64,000 nt of DNA. It comes from Acridotheres tristis (Eukaryota > Chordata > Aves > Passeriformes > Sturnidae). Both the position numbers and the translations under genes were made by a program. The stretch's first letter is position 1, and every line of letters begins with the position of its first letter. The notes below the pieces were generated by a model. It ran no database searches. It saw only the letters and a program-made list of their open reading frames with translations, and had not been told where the DNA came from. Where the stretch lies: the NCBI GenBank assembly GCA_037013685.1, contig CM072899.1:124001-188000 (forward strand), given 5' to 3'. Below, piece after piece: positions 13,101 through 26,375 of the stretch.

Positions 13101-16100
13101 CAAAATTCTTCTTTACATGCAAGGTCCATTAATCCTAAGAGAATTTACAGTGATTTATTTGCGTAATGATCCAGCAACAGCTTGAGTATAAAGGAGACCT
13201 GGGGCCAGTCTCTCTTGTGTTACTGTCATAAGGCTTTTAAGGCTCTGTCTGTACTGGGAGATTAGGAGTGCCTGGCCATATTTCATCTTAAGGGAAAGGA
13301 AATTCAAGCATATTGTCTAGAAGAAAACTACAGTGTTCTCCACTGCTCCAAAAAGCTGGAGATCAAAGATGGGGACAAGGACAAGGACTTTGTTCTTCAG
13401 AGTCCATCTGGTCTGTAATCCCCACTGAATCTGTGAGAAGGGAGAATAGGGAATGGTGAGTGCAAGACGAGTGTTGTGGTTTAAGCCCAGTGGACAACGT
13501 AAGCCTCACAAAGTCCCTCCCCCACCAGTGGGACTGGTGATAGAATCAGAAGGGTAAAAGTGAGAAAACTTGTGGGTTTGAGATAAAGACAGTTTAATAG
13601 GTGAAGCAAAAGCCACACATGCAAGCAAAGTAAAGGAATTCATTCAGTACCTTCCATGGGCAGTCAGGTGTTCAGGCACCTCCAGGACAGCAGGGCTCCA
13701 GCACGTGTAACAGTTACTTCTGAAGACAAACACCATCACTCCAAACATCCCCTCACTTCTTCTTTCTTTCCCCTTCTTTGTATACTGAGTGTGACATCAC
13801 AAAGTATGGAATAACCCTTGCATAAATTGTGCTCAGCTGTTCTGGCTGTGTCACCTCCAAGCTTCTTGTGCACGCCTAGCTTCCTCACTGCAGGGAGGAC
13901 AAGAAGCCTTTCCATTGTGCCAGCACTGCTGTGCATAACAAAAGCATCTCTATATTATCAACACTGTGCAAATACAAAACACAGCCTCATACTAGCTACA
14001 GCGAAGAAAATGAACTGTATCCCAGCCACAACTAGCACAGCACGAGGCCCCTCTACTAGTACAAATACTAAGATTAAACCATCAGAGCAGGATTTACCGT
14101 ACAAAGTCCTTCCCTTACAGGGGAGATCTTTTACCAGCAATACATGGGCACATCTATTTGTTTTATTAATGCCCAAAGAGTACAGAGGGACCAAGTTGTA
14201 ATGAAAAGTCTGACCTTGTGCCAGCCTAAAGAGTTACTGGGTATGTTGCCTCTAAGTGGAAATGTTTTATAGCAGTTAATTCGAGCATTATGAATTTTTT
14301 AACATCTAAGGAGCTCTTTCATTGTTTACTTATTTATTATTTTTTAGGGCATTTGATACTTTGGCTAAAGCACTTAGTTCCACAGATGGTACAACAGCTC
14401 ATAACTTGGCAGATGGCATGGATCCTACAGGAGGAGGGAATATTCATGTAATCAGTAGAGATCAGTCAACACCAATTATTGAAGTGGAAGGACCCCTACT
14501 TACAGATACACATGTCACATTTAAAGTATGTGCTTCTTTAAATGTTTTACTAAACAAACTAATGCTTAAGATGTATGAGCTCCTACATAATTTCTTGTCT
14601 CATATTCCCAATTTGCATTCCTTGCCAGTAGTAATGAGTTATTTAGTACAGTTTTCCTTTGACAACTTTTGTCACACTGTTGATTGTGATGGACTATGAG
14701 AGTAGTTTGAATGTTTTTGCCGGTTATTTCACCGATGATAAAAACTGGTTTATGTCTGAACTATATATATTGTACTGTACTTTTATTTTTTGCAGCTGAC
14801 AATGCCCAGTCCGATGCCAGAGTACCTTAATGTACACTACATCTGTGAGTCAGCATCACGACTCCTTTTCCTCTCTATGCACTGGGCTAGGTCCATACCT
14901 GCATTTCAAGCTCTTGGGTAAATGGACATAATCTGTTTGAATGGTTTGCTTTTGAATGAATTTAAGCACTGATCTGAGCACTTCTCGGCTACGTTGAACT
15001 TTTTAGTTATGATATCGTTTAATTTTCAATGAATACTTTAAAATGTGTGAAGACTATGCAATATTTCCTGTTTTGGAGAATAAAATAGAAGATGGTAGAG
15101 GGGAGGGTAACTACAATATCTGATGTTACTGTGGTTACAGAAACTAAAGCCAAATCAAAAGCAAGCATCAATTTGTAGAAATTAAATGCTTGCTTTTGAG
15201 TCCTTGCTAAAGAATTGATGAGCACCATTTCACAAATAACCTGAAATGGTTTCCCATAGTCTATAATTTCTTTTCGCTTCTTGAAATACTTGTACTATGC
15301 TAATATATGCCTGTTACCAAAATGTTTTGCAGTAGAATAATCTTTATTATGAATTGTTATGTATAACATAATTACACATAGGGCAATACCAAGCTGATGT
15401 GCAACCTACCTAGAGTTGTTTGATTTTCTGCTGTTTGTAGGCAGGACTGTAATACGAGCCTTGTGCGTGCCTGCTGGAACGAACTGTTCACCTTAGGCCT
15501 GGCCCAGTGTGCACAGGTGATGAGTCTGTCCACTATCCTGGGAGCGATTGTCAACCACCTCCAGAACAGCATCCAGGAAGGTATGGTACCAATACAGGCA
15601 CCTTTGGATCACATTGTTCACAAGGTGTTTCCCCAGCAGTGACAGAATTGTTCACCAGGAACCAGGTGAAGGTGAAGCTTTCTCTTGCATATTTGTCTTT
15701 TCCCTGGTCATCTACAGTTTTGTTGCACTGACCTCACAGAGATAGCTGTGGGAGAGAATTGTCCATAGAGGCAAGGTGGTCTTCTGTGCCTGTCATTACA
15801 CAGAAAGGCAGTACATCCTAAAATACTCCTTGGATGTGCTTGCAGAGTTTTCTTCCCATCCAGATGTATGTTTTTTCCTCTTAGAATAATGATCTCCTCT
15901 TTCAATCACACCAGACTTTCTCCCTTCCAGATCTTTCCTTCTCCTCTTCGCCGTGTAAAAACACAGCGTTTAACAATTATCACAAGTATATTCTTGCAAG
16001 TATAATGGTTTTGGATACTACTATAATGCAATAATGATTAATGTATTTTGAAGTGCCCTTGAAGCATTAAGCAACCTAATTTCTGACACTCTAAACAAGA

Positions 16101-19100
16101 TGTATGTAATTTTATTTTTTAATTCAATGTTGGTCAGTTGATAATGATGATTATACCTAGAATGGATGAAAATCTGTTTTATTTGCTTTTTTTAAAAAAT
16201 TCTTTAAAGGCACTTCCAACCAATAGGATTGATTAGCATGAAAATAATATTAATTTTTAAAAGGAGGAAGAAAACAATACTAGCAGCTTTAAACTCTGCA
16301 AACAAAGTATAATACATGAAATCTACTTTAAATTTAAATGTGCATTATGAGCAACTATAGAACTCTAATTGGTACCATTTTAAAATAATTTTTTATGGTG
16401 TCAGTATTGTGCACACAGCAAAAATTAGAAAATAGGTTTTTACAGAGGAGAGTAAAACAGATGTATTTTTCTAGAGCTGAAGGATATTAAAATTTTTTTC
16501 CATCTATCTGGTTTGTACATTTCATGCTTCTACAATCAAATTTTAATCTACTTTATTAGCTTCATCATGATAAAGTAAATTAGACTGAAAATTGATTCTT
16601 AAATGGATAGTATGCTTTAATTGCTTTCATAATGAATATAGGGTTTTTTCTTGTTTTGGTTTTGGGTTTTTGTTCATTGGTTGGTTTTTGTTTGTTTTTG
16701 TTTATTGTTTTCTCATTTAAGAGAGCCTGGAAAGTCCCAAAATATGACAGAGTACTGCTCCTTTCCTGCAGAGAGAGGCAAAACTTGAAAAGATCAGTAG
16801 GGAAACCTGCACATTGAATGTTCTGTGCAGAGTTAGGCTTTTACTTGATACCTGTTTCAGAATTCCACCTCCATTCCAGGCAGTGACTTTGGGGAGGAGT
16901 AAGTGATAGGGCTATTACAGCTGGTTCCACTTCCATTCTTGTGCATCAAAATTGTAAAAAAATAAATTTTTTCTATAACCTGTACTTGCAGTCATACTGT
17001 GTTACCTGAGACCAGCCAAGAAAAGAGGATCATTAGTGTTATTTATCTATTCTGCAAAGTTATCATTTTATGTTGTGTATTATACCTTCAAAATTCAAAA
17101 CAAAGTGAAGAAATTTCAGAACTTTATCTAGGAACATATTAGTGATGAGGCTACCTAGAAACTCTGGAATTCAAGTTCGCTTTTCCTGAGGCTTTTCTGG
17201 ACCATGTTTTCCCACTTAACGCAGGAATAAAAACATTACATTATGTCTATCTTCATCCATATTGAATAACTAAAAATTTGTATCAGAATTAATGATTTAG
17301 GAAATGTAGATTATGCTTGCATTCTTATTTCAAGACTGTGCAAAAAATGGTTCTTCCATTCATTCAAACTTCTTATTGCAGTTCCAGAAAATAGATCAAA
17401 TATTAATAAACTATGTCAAAGATTCAGTTTAAGGCACATGAGGTCTAAGCAATCCTATGCACTATTAGCCGTATAGAGAAAAAGAAAATATTCAAATTAA
17501 AATTATATTAAATACTAGCATTGGAGATTCTGACTGGAATAAAATTATTCTAATGTGTTTTTCAAGGAAAGGTTTTATCCCTCATGAACTGGCTTACTTC
17601 TGAAGTTTGATAATAGTAATTATATATTCAAAAATTGTCTTAATATATTCTCTAATGTTTTTATTCCTTGACTAGTTTGTAGATAGGCAGTCCAATATAA
17701 GGATTTCTATTTACCAAGATAGAAATCTCTCCCTTCCTAGTTTAGCAGCTAATACCACTCACTCGTAACATACCTATAAATAAAATACGTTTTTAAAATT
17801 GAAATTTTAAGATAGATTATAAACCCCATATAAGGAATGTGATCTTTCAAATTATAGAAGAACCTGTGTACGTGTATTTCAGTGAATTTACCCCATCAGA
17901 TGGGAAAAAGACTATTTACCATAGCTAATGACAAGGTCACTCCAAAAAATACACATAGAGGAGAAAGTAGCACTGTCATTACTGTTCTTGCATTCACTTT
18001 TGGAAAAGGTAATTCAATAATGTTTGATTTTTAAATTAGGGTTGCATGTTAGCATTTGTTTTGTGCTTCTGTTTATTCCCAGAATCACTCTAGCCATTTG
18101 GAGAAAAATGTACCATCATTTGAGAGTCTCTGCTCAGAACAGTACATCACTGGAAAAAGTTTGGTGTGGCAGATTATGCTGTCCTGGCAAAATTACACAG
18201 AAGAGTTAACATTCTGTTTGCTAGCCCTGGGTCTGACTCAACTTTATTAATTCACTTTCATAATAATTCAGGCCATCCTTATATGTTAAGTGGTTTTAAG
18301 ACAGCAAAAGACTTGCAAATAACACTTCACTTGGTTTATAAAACTTTATTTGTTAATATATTAGAAATGCTTGAGCTCAGATGACATAGTAAGCAATATC
18401 TTTTTGTAGATAAACTTTCTGGAGACAGAATAAAGCAAGTCATGGAACACATCTGGAAACTTCAGGAGTTCTGTAACAGCATGGCCAAGCTTGATATTGA
18501 TGGATATGAATATGCATACCTTAAAGCTATAGTCCTTTTTAGCCCTGGTAAGGAATTTAGTAACCATATCTTTTTAAATAATAAGCCTTAATATGTCAAT
18601 TTTTTAGCATTTTTAAAATGAGACTAATGTCTTGATATGGGACTTACTTGTTAAGTTGCAGATAGAACGATTGTTTCATAGCGATTATCACAATACGTGT
18701 TTTAAAATTACTTCAGAGCAACATATCCATATTATTTACAGTTCCAAGCTGTCAAGTGTTTCCTGATCCACCCTAAAAAGAATAGATTCTCAAGTTACCT
18801 TCAGCTGAGAATCTATGATTAATAAAGTATCTGGAATTACTAGCAATATTAGTGAGGTAAATGGTGAGGAGGATTAGAAGAAATGCATTCTCTTAGTGAC
18901 AGAAAGAAATTTGCTTCAATTTTAGTATTTTTAATATACTTCTAAGAGGAACAACTGAAATATGAGCAGAAATAACTATTTTATATGAAACTTGCACAAA
19001 ATCTCAAAAACTGAAAACAGACTATCTTCTATTTGTTACCAAAAAAAATGGCAGCAGACAACATAGTCAAGTGTTCCTGAAATATGAGAGTTTACCCAAA

Positions 19101-22100
19101 GAAAACACTTGAGATTTTGTGGAATGATTAGGTAAGGACATTAAAGAAATTGGAAGTGGCAGTCTTTTCCACAAAGGTGACCAATGTTTCTAGGACACAC
19201 AAAAGTGTCCTTAATCTAAAACTGCTGACAGGCTGAGTAAAACGTAAACTATACATTTTGTATATTGTTATTGGTGTGTTTGCTTGGGGTATTTTTGCTT
19301 TGATAATTATTTTTCTCTTTGTAATAAAACTTAAGTAGAAGATACTGATGTCCTGAAATGTTCTTTTGAATTTTTGGTGGGAGATTGTCCCATTAGAGTT
19401 AGGTTTATTAGGGGTTTTGTTCAGGTTGGAAAAGCAAGAAACGATCCAAACTCAAGGTAGCCGTCCTATTTCAAGGGTCAAGCAGTTTGGACACAAGAGT
19501 GAAGGTATTCTGACATAGTAAGATAGGTGATATTTTGTGAGTTTGCTTTTTTTTTTTTTTTTTGATCACATGGCTGTCTGAGGAGCTGAGCCAGCCCGAA
19601 TGAAAACATGAGATTTGAGAAGATTAAGACATTGATCTGTCAAGAAAATGACCCTAGCTACTGCTTAGCCAGCCTAGTTAGAACAAATCACAGAGGCGAA
19701 CATTTTTACATTTAAACGAGCAAACTTAAAAACAAATTCTTTGTTGTTGCCTGGTATGCACATACAGACTGAATCTTTGTCCACTTTCTTATGGATACAC
19801 ACAGCTCTAGAGAGAAAAGTGAACAAGCTAATTCTGAAGCCAGGAAGTAAATGTTCACCTAAGTGATTTCCTTTATACAGCTAGCATGTTAAACATCACA
19901 ATACCAGAGAAATATTGAATTAAATGTGAGAGTCTTATAAATACATTTATTTCACAGTGTATAGGGAAACAATCGACATACAGAAATGTTTTGTTTCTTT
20001 AGATCACCCTGGTCTGACCAGTTCAACCCAAATAGAAAAATTCCAGGAGAAGGCACAGATGGAATTGCAGGACTATGTACAAAAAACCTATCCAGAAGAT
20101 ACTTATAGGTATTTCTTGTCTAAAGTACCCAAAGTAATGTTGTGGGGCTGTAGCTAACAAAAGTACAAAATAATATCATTGATGTTTTTGACATCTGGGG
20201 TTTGGGGGTTTTTTTGACTGTTGATGAAAAAGAACTAAAACCTAATTCATAAAAGCAAGCAGGTTTGTTTAAAGATATGTAGAAACAAGAATAGCTGTCT
20301 AACTTCCTCCATGTAAATTAAATTTATTAGTACTTCCTTGGTTTTTGAGGGGGTTTTTTTGAGACTCTCATAGTCATGTTTAGAAAAGTAAACAGACTTA
20401 CATTTTTAGAAGTTTGGGGGATAACTACTTCAACGAACTAATTCACACTGCTTCTCTTTTCAAGTTAATATTTTAAAGTCTCTGACAACTAAAAGATGAT
20501 TATCATCCTTGAAATGTTTTTCATGTTTCATATGCAGAAAAAATGTTAAAACTGTCAGTTACAGCCCTTGGAAAAACAAGGATTACATACAGCAGGAACA
20601 ATAACCATTTCTCGAACTTCGGTTTATAAGAAATTTCCACATCCTACTTATTTTATTCGTTGCCTTTTTTTTGTTTGTTTGTTTGTTTTTTAATTTCCAA
20701 GGACTTCTTAAATTATCTAGCTTTTGTTTTTTTCATCTCTCAACAAATCTGTTTGTTATGTGTTAGAAGCAATTACAGTATTTTCTAACAATCTTCATCA
20801 AAACTCAAAATTCATCAACGCAAAGATTCTCTGCACTATTAGGGAAATTCTTACCTCTGTCTAGCGAGATATACTAGAACACGTGAACATGTTCTTTTTT
20901 ACTGAACAGGTGAAAGGTATCCTCATGTAAAGGAGCAATCCCATACACTTAAGCACTGTCTGAGGCTGGGGTAATGAAAAAGAAGAAAAAAACCTGTCTG
21001 AAAAAGACAGCTTCTCCCATCTCTGTTTTCTGCACTGATCTTACAGAATTAACACTAGTGCAATGAAAATAGGATTCTCTGCCTCAGAAATATCCTCAAA
21101 TCTCACATTTTCCATGTACAATTGAATCCTTCTGGTTTGATTAGTGAGAGCTGAATATTTACCATAAAACTAAATATAAAATTTGTTCCATACACTTACT
21201 TCTCATAACAGTGTCTCAGGGAAGAAAATCAAGAGTTACATTCCCCAAGCAGTGTCCTGTATTTTAACTAATAGTGTCTGTATCTCCACGGTCACCCATA
21301 GACAAGTTTAGATAACAAATCTGATTATTTCTGAGCAATTGAGTGCTGGCACAAATTGAGATAGGAAGCAAGTGTTACAATTTTCACAAAAACAACGCAT
21401 AGCTAGAATCTTTTTGCCTTGAAGTTTACAAGATATGGTATATTAGCAGAATGGACCTTAGGTATTTTCTCCATAAATATTCAAGCATTTTCCAGAGCAC
21501 CTGTGGTCAAGGCTACCTGAGGTTTGCTATTACATGGTTCTGGTTCAGAAAATTTATTTGGTTTGGCATTTGTAATGTACATCTGCCATATGAACGACAG
21601 CAAAATGCTTTCATCACTGCCCTAAATTTCATATGCATAGGAAGTCTAGCATTTCAGTACAATCACTTCATTATATTGGATATCTGTTAACATCTTGGTA
21701 AATCAAACACATGGGCAATTTGGCAATATTTATGCTTAACAGTACTTTCCCCCAAATTCCTTCTCTCATTAGAAGCAGGCTCTCTTCTGTTTATATACAT
21801 CCAGCCCTCTTCCTGCTATATGATTTAGCATGAAGTTGCTAGGCAACCGAGGACTATATTGTCTATGGCTGAAATTTTAATTAAGCATTGTACTCTTAAG
21901 ATGCCACGAATGTTCACACTAATCAGTATGAATATTATTAGTCTCAGCATTGTTCATCCAGAGCTGGGAATTCCAAAAGCAGGCCAAGGAAATCGTGTGT
22001 TTGTACATACACGTTCTGCCCACAGAGGGCATTAACAGGGCCCTTTCATTGGAAAACTACAAAGTTACTTGGCTTTCATTTGGCTTGCAGGATAGAACAG

Positions 22101-22430
22101 TAACCATTCTTTTCGTGTTAGCCAATTAGCTTTAATTGCCTCTTTATGCCTATTCATGAATTATGGTAATAATAAAGGCAGATCTAGCTCTTTAGCCATA
22201 GAGTGTCTTAAACTGGTTTTATTTGTATTTATAATCCACTGAACTTCTTTTTCAGGCTAGCCCGGATCCTAGTTCGCTTGCCAGCACTCAGGCTGATGAG
22301 CTCTAGCATCACCGAGGAACTGTTTTTCACAGGTCTCATTGGAAATGTTCCCATTGACAGCATAATCCCCTATATTCTCAAAATGGAAACAGCAGAATAT
22401 AATGGTCAAATAACTGGCACGTCTGCATAG
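4166..22430 (+). CDS. NR2C2: NR2C2 (testicular receptor 4, TR4), 13 coding exons
   Basis: This is an orphan nuclear receptor that binds AGGTCA direct repeats as a homodimer or with NR2C1. Coding exons, all with GT-AG borders and matching phases: 4166-4237, 5096-5296, 6479-6581, 7536-7715, 9483-9630, 11248-11341, 11751-11884, 14348-14525, 14796-14917, 15441-15580, 18410-18547, 20003-20108 and 22256-22430 (TAG stop). They join to 596 codons, the length I recall for human TR4. The glutamine-rich N-terminus is followed by the DNA-binding domain. That domain runs from [10 protein letters not shown] to GMKME with eight zinc cysteines and P-box [10 protein letters not shown], and is split between exons 3 and 4. 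Exons 8-13 encode the ligand-binding domain, ending in [12 protein letters not shown]2C1 is excluded by the N-terminal sequence and by the MRPS25-RBSN neighbours. The first exon stays open for 13 codons upstream of the chosen ATG. Introns hold two LTRs and no other recognised gene. Confidence 0.96.
12559..12879. mobile_element. LTR element fragment of avian ERV type (intron of NR2C2)
   Basis: The stretch starts with TGTCGTGGTTTAGGAATGG, a 5' end I recognise from a recurrent bird LTR family. It continues with the family's Q-rich-looking AACAGTAACAGC tracts and ends near GAGAGAAGGACA. Flanking TTAAC and TTACT do not form a clean target-site duplication, so the 3' border is approximate. No internal retroviral gene is present, so it is a solo or truncated LTR. 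Orientation relative to transcription was not resolved. Confidence 0.6.
13472..14042. mobile_element. Solo LTR, 571 bp, flanked by CGAG duplication (intron of NR2C2)
   Basis: The element begins TGTTGTGGTTTAAGCCC and ends in CA at 14042. CGAG occurs immediately before it (13468-13471) and immediately after it (14043-14046), consistent with a 4-bp target-site duplication. Internal blocks match a common avian LTR as I remember it, including GGGTTTGAGATAAAGACAG, a TATACTGAGTGTGACATCAC block near 13780 and the AGCTTCTTGTGCAC block near 13859. No gag or pol sequence accompanies it. Several frames in it are open for 60-130 codons, but these are by-products of LTR sequence. Confidence 0.8.
19547..19563. 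repeat. T17 homopolymer in NR2C2 intron
   Basis: There are seventeen consecutive T on the plus strand. On the minus strand this would be a poly(A) tail, but I recognise no retroposed gene or SINE next to it. Confidence 0.9.
21780..22165. promoter_or_regulatory. Candidate conserved non-coding element before the last NR2C2 exon
   Basis: This stretch about 100 bp upstream of the final intron's acceptor is unusually dense in recognisable motifs and free of repeats. It has a palindromic RFX X-box (21835-21847) and homeodomain-type TTAATTAAG near 21889. It also has a CTCF-like GCCCACAGAGGGC near 22018-22030 and CCAATTAGCTTTAATTGCC near 22120-22140. Such density is typical of deeply conserved enhancers. 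This is inference from motif content only, and no alignment was possible. Confidence 0.35.
21835..21847. promoter_or_regulatory. RFX X-box, GTTGCTAGGCAAC
   Basis: This is a perfect inverted repeat (GTTGC-TAG-GCAAC) fitting the consensus bound by RFX factors, which regulate ciliary and neural genes. It lies in an intron, not near a recognised promoter, so an enhancer role is more likely than a promoter X-box. Confidence 0.5.
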
Positions 22431-25400
22431 AGGGAACAACGTCATTTGAGGGATGGAAGTAATTTTCACAAAAACCATATAATTACGAAGTTAAAAGAGT
22501 AGTGGTTTTGGTATGTGCAGATAATTCTAACTTGTTATCAGTTTCCTGACAGACTTGTCTTTTTCTGATGTTGACAAAATTTAAAGCAACTATTAAAAGA
22601 CCTGCTATAGGACCTTTCCTGCCACAAGGAATGTATCTGATGCCTTTCATTTAAAAGGCCATAGGTTACTGAACATACTTTTCACATGCTTTGTATTTAG
22701 AAACTATCAGTGGTTAAAAAGAGTTTTATAATATCAGAGTAGTAATAATATTACCTTAAAAAGAACAGTATGTATATATTTTAAAATATCCTTGGAATGA
22801 ATGTCTAGCAAATGCCAGGGTATAATACTAGCACTTTGTAATCACCTCTTGTCAGAGCAACAGTGTCATCAACATCCTGCTTATGAGTATGGAAAATGAA
22901 AAAAATGCATATGTCCTTAATCAAAATGCTAGTGATTTTTGTAAAAATGTACAATGCTAAACGAGACAATCATTTAATCTACAAAAAGTCACTTTATGTT
23001 ATGCATGCAATATTAATGTGGATTCTTAAATTAGATACCCACATTATATGAAACTATATCTGTTAAATTAGTGCAGTTGTAATACACAGTACAGTGCAGT
23101 CATAGTTATTATTATGTACTACAGGAGTTCCCCACATTAGAGAACAAAAGTGTTCGTCACAATAATGATTAAATATGCAGGTTCCTTAAAGAGTCTGTTC
23201 AAACACAATCACGACAAATGCTATTCTAAGAAGAAGCCTTTTGACTTCAAGGCAAATCAGTCATTAACGGGAAGAGCATTAATCTTCAAATAGAGCTGTG
23301 TGATGCTCTTTGAGTATGCTCTTTGTATGCTCCAACTTTACTCCTTTTCTCTGTATTCTGAACACCCTCATAATGTAGCCACAGGGTACAGTTTAAGACC
23401 TGAAATGTATAGAACTTCTGGTTGTCAGCAAGAATTTATTACAAAGCTCTCTCACTCTATTTTTCCCTTCCTCACTGAGCACTCCCAGTTTTCCAGTGCT
23501 CTCAACTTTCCTGTCACTCAGTTTGAAAACAGAATATAGTTAGGATTTACTGTCACTCATGTACAATTGCAGTTGATGACTGATACACCATGGAGATATA
23601 AAATGAACTACTTTTTAATTGTCTCAAGTGATGAGCCATCAACACGTTTGCTAGTAGTACTGGCCATTAGCTGCTAGCATAGATTTCATTTTAGTATAAT
23701 TTATTATTATGGCTGTTCAGTATTTTAAAATCAAAGATTTTTTTTAAGTCATAGCAATGAATACCTTCATTTGATCCTAGTTGATTAGATGCATTAATTA
23801 TTTTAATTTTTTGTGTGTTAGAGGCGTTCTTACTTTCATAGTTTTATGTGACAAAACTTATCTAATGATAACTTCAGCACTTTGGTTTTTCTTCTGTTAC
23901 TGTTATTTATTTAGAAACATCAACTAGGATGGTCTTTGTAACTTTTCAGTCTAAATTGTAGCCAAAAGACCTTAAGCAGCTTTAGATGAGGTTTCTAAAG
24001 TAAACAAAAAGACTTCGTATACTTCATGCTTGTTAGGAGGCTGACATTCGTAGCACTTACTGTGACACAAAAGATATTTAATTTTAGCTTCTGTATGCAT
24101 TAAAGTCTTCTACAGTTACTATTTTTAGCACCATTCAGAATCTTTTCTCTGAAGGGTATTATAGAGTCCAGTATCCATGCAGACATTTGTAATACTGCAC
24201 TTGTATCTCTCTCAGCTTTTGCTATAGCCAATGAAATTGTCATATTGTTCATGCAATGGAAAGTCTGCTTTCTACACGTGAAGTCAGCTGAACTTGAGCT
24301 TTTAGTATCAACCGTTTGATTGTAGTGTAACTGCTGTGAGATTGTGTCAGCACTTCTGCTGCACAGTCCTTATGTTAAATAAGGGTATGCAACTTAAAAA
24401 TTAATGGTGATATTAACATCAGAATCAGTAGCTACCTTGGAAAGAGTAGTGACTGCTTTTAACATTTAAAATTTTATTGGGTTACGTCACCGTTCTACAA
24501 GCAGAATGCATTGAACTATTGTGATTTTTTTAATTGCCAAAAGGATTATGGAACTTAATTTCTTCAAGTATTTCATAAAAACAATTTAGCAGATAAGAAA
24601 GTATTTCAATGATAAATTAAATATCCCTTAGCACAAAAACTACCCTTTGGAGTATTTGGTTTTAAATCTCAATACACACCAGCGAGCTTTTTCTTGACAA
24701 ACATCATTTCAATTTCCAATTTCTCAAGTGAAAGGGCCCAATTTTTTTGTGTGAAAATTTGTAATTTTTATTACTCTGATCATAACAATTCAGGAAAGAA
24801 GATAAAGGCATTATAGTCTTTTTGGGAACAAAGAGATCACATGAAATAAAATGTAAAATGTATGCCTTGCAATTACATATGTAAATTGAAATAATGAATA
24901 TCATGCAGCTCTGTTTACAAATAAACTACACTCCCCACAAATGCAAGGCCACATAATGATATCCTTGCTCAAACCCTGGTAGTTACTTACTCTGCAAATG
25001 GTCATTAAAGAGTTTATTAGGGATAAAATATTAATTTGTGTAAATTGAGTAACAACCATGCAATCCAAAGTTATGCATGCATTTAATAGATGAAATGAAG
25101 CAGTTCCATCCTAAAGATTTGGATATTACCACCTAAAAGCTGTAAAGCCCCTCTCTGTGTAGCATCATTCGTGTGATTTGCTGGCTTGCAGAGCTCAGAA
25201 CCAGGCTACTTCGTTCTGATGCCATTAACAAAAAATACTCTCTCTAACTATACAGTATTTTGATTCCAAGACTAACATTTTGGATTCTAGAAATCTGAAC
25301 ATAGATGGGTGCCTGGGCTGTTTCTTCCCCAGGGAAAGGGTTTGGTGGTTTCCCTCTTAGAACTTCACATAGTTCCTGTTGGCCGGTTTCACCAGCCTGT

Positions 25401-25659
25401 GCCAATCCCTCTCAGTGGGAGCAGGACCCTGCACACAGTGCAGCTGCTTTGCAGTGTCTCTGCACAAAGTTGTGCAACACCGACATAGTTCTTGGAATTT
25501 CTGAGGTTTGTTCCATCCCTCCTGCAGTGACTGGAAGATGGTAACAGGCTAATCTTAGTAGATTTACTGTTAAATTAATTTCGTTTCTTTTCTCCTTCGA
25601 AAGTGCAAACTTTTCCTTATGAGTATGGGACAGGAGACTTGTTTATTGTTGTAACAATT
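22431..25659. other. Probable NR2C2 3' UTR and downstream sequence
   Basis: No coding frame with splice sites is visible after the NR2C2 stop. NR2C2 mRNAs are known for long 3' UTRs, so part of this AT-rich block is probably transcribed. The first AATAAA I see after the stop is near 24918, with others scattered further on, so the true cleavage site is not determinable from the sequence alone. Confidence 0.5.
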
Positions 25660-26370
25660 TGTCTCGGTTTGAAAGACAGGTATTTGCTAAGGAAAGGCGA
25701 GAACCCCTTTCGTGAGACACAGAGTGCAACTCCCTCCCTTCTGATTATCTTAGTTTCAAATCAGAGGCCTTCAGGCAGGAGATGTGGGGATAGGGATAAC
25801 AGTTCTTTACTGATATCTAACAAGGCAGAATAGCAGAAAACAACAAGAGCTATAAGAAAATTGGCAACAGAACAGAACAGTCTAGCTCAGCTCCAGTCCC
25901 CTTTGGCCTCAGGCCGTCTCCCTGTGCTCGGTTACCGGTGCTGTGTGGGCAGGGCGGGTCCCGCGCAGTTGAAAAGGGGCTGGAGTGATGGCGGCGGAGG
26001 CCCAGGGGTGAGCGGGGATGGGAAAGTGACTCCCCCCTCACGGTGTTGGTCGTGGTGCTCCGCAGAGTGTCCGGAGATAGTAGCGTGAGATGGGAGAGCG
26101 GCAGAGCGATGTCCAAAGGCAGGGAGCGTGGATCTCAGTGCTGGGATGGCAGGGGGAGATGCCAGAGCGGAGCCCGGACTGTCTTCCCAATCTACGAGCC
26201 AAGCGAGAGAGAGTCCCCACCCCAGACCCCCCGTCCCACCTTTCCTTTTCCCCCATCCACCCACCCCCCTGCGAGAGAACATTTATCGTTTTAAGGTGTA
26301 GCCACAACTACTTAGCCTAACAATGGGAGAAATTCCACAGAAAGAAAAGGGAACAATTCAACCCCCAGCA
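25660..26370. mobile_element. Solo LTR, 711 bp, with perfect 5-bp target-site duplication CAATT
   Basis: The element begins TGTCTCGGTTTGAAAGACAG, a start I recognise from abundant songbird LTRs, and ends CCCCCAGCA. CAATT precedes it at 25655-25659 and follows it at 26371-26375. A 5-bp duplication is typical of ERVL-like integrases. The middle 25.9-26.25 kb is G+C-rich, unlike its surroundings, which makes many overlapping frames open on both strands. None looks like a gene. No internal proviral sequence remains, so the copy is a recombination product. Confidence 0.88.
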
Positions 26371-26375
26371 CAATT

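Noticed and set aside
13818..14201. 127-codon plus-strand frame
   Set aside because: Mostly LTR sequence (13472-14042) read through into intron.
19547..19700. Retroposed gene with poly(A) tail on the minus strand
   Set aside because: Beyond the T17 run I see no coding remnant or flanking duplication.
4166..22430. NR2C1 instead of NR2C2
   Set aside because: The N-terminal exons and SERKPFDVQ hinge match TR4, and MRPS25 and RBSN flank NR2C2 in vertebrates.
25850..26320. Stacked open frames on both strands
   Set aside because: They lie entirely inside the solo LTR's G+C-rich core and show no protein family features.
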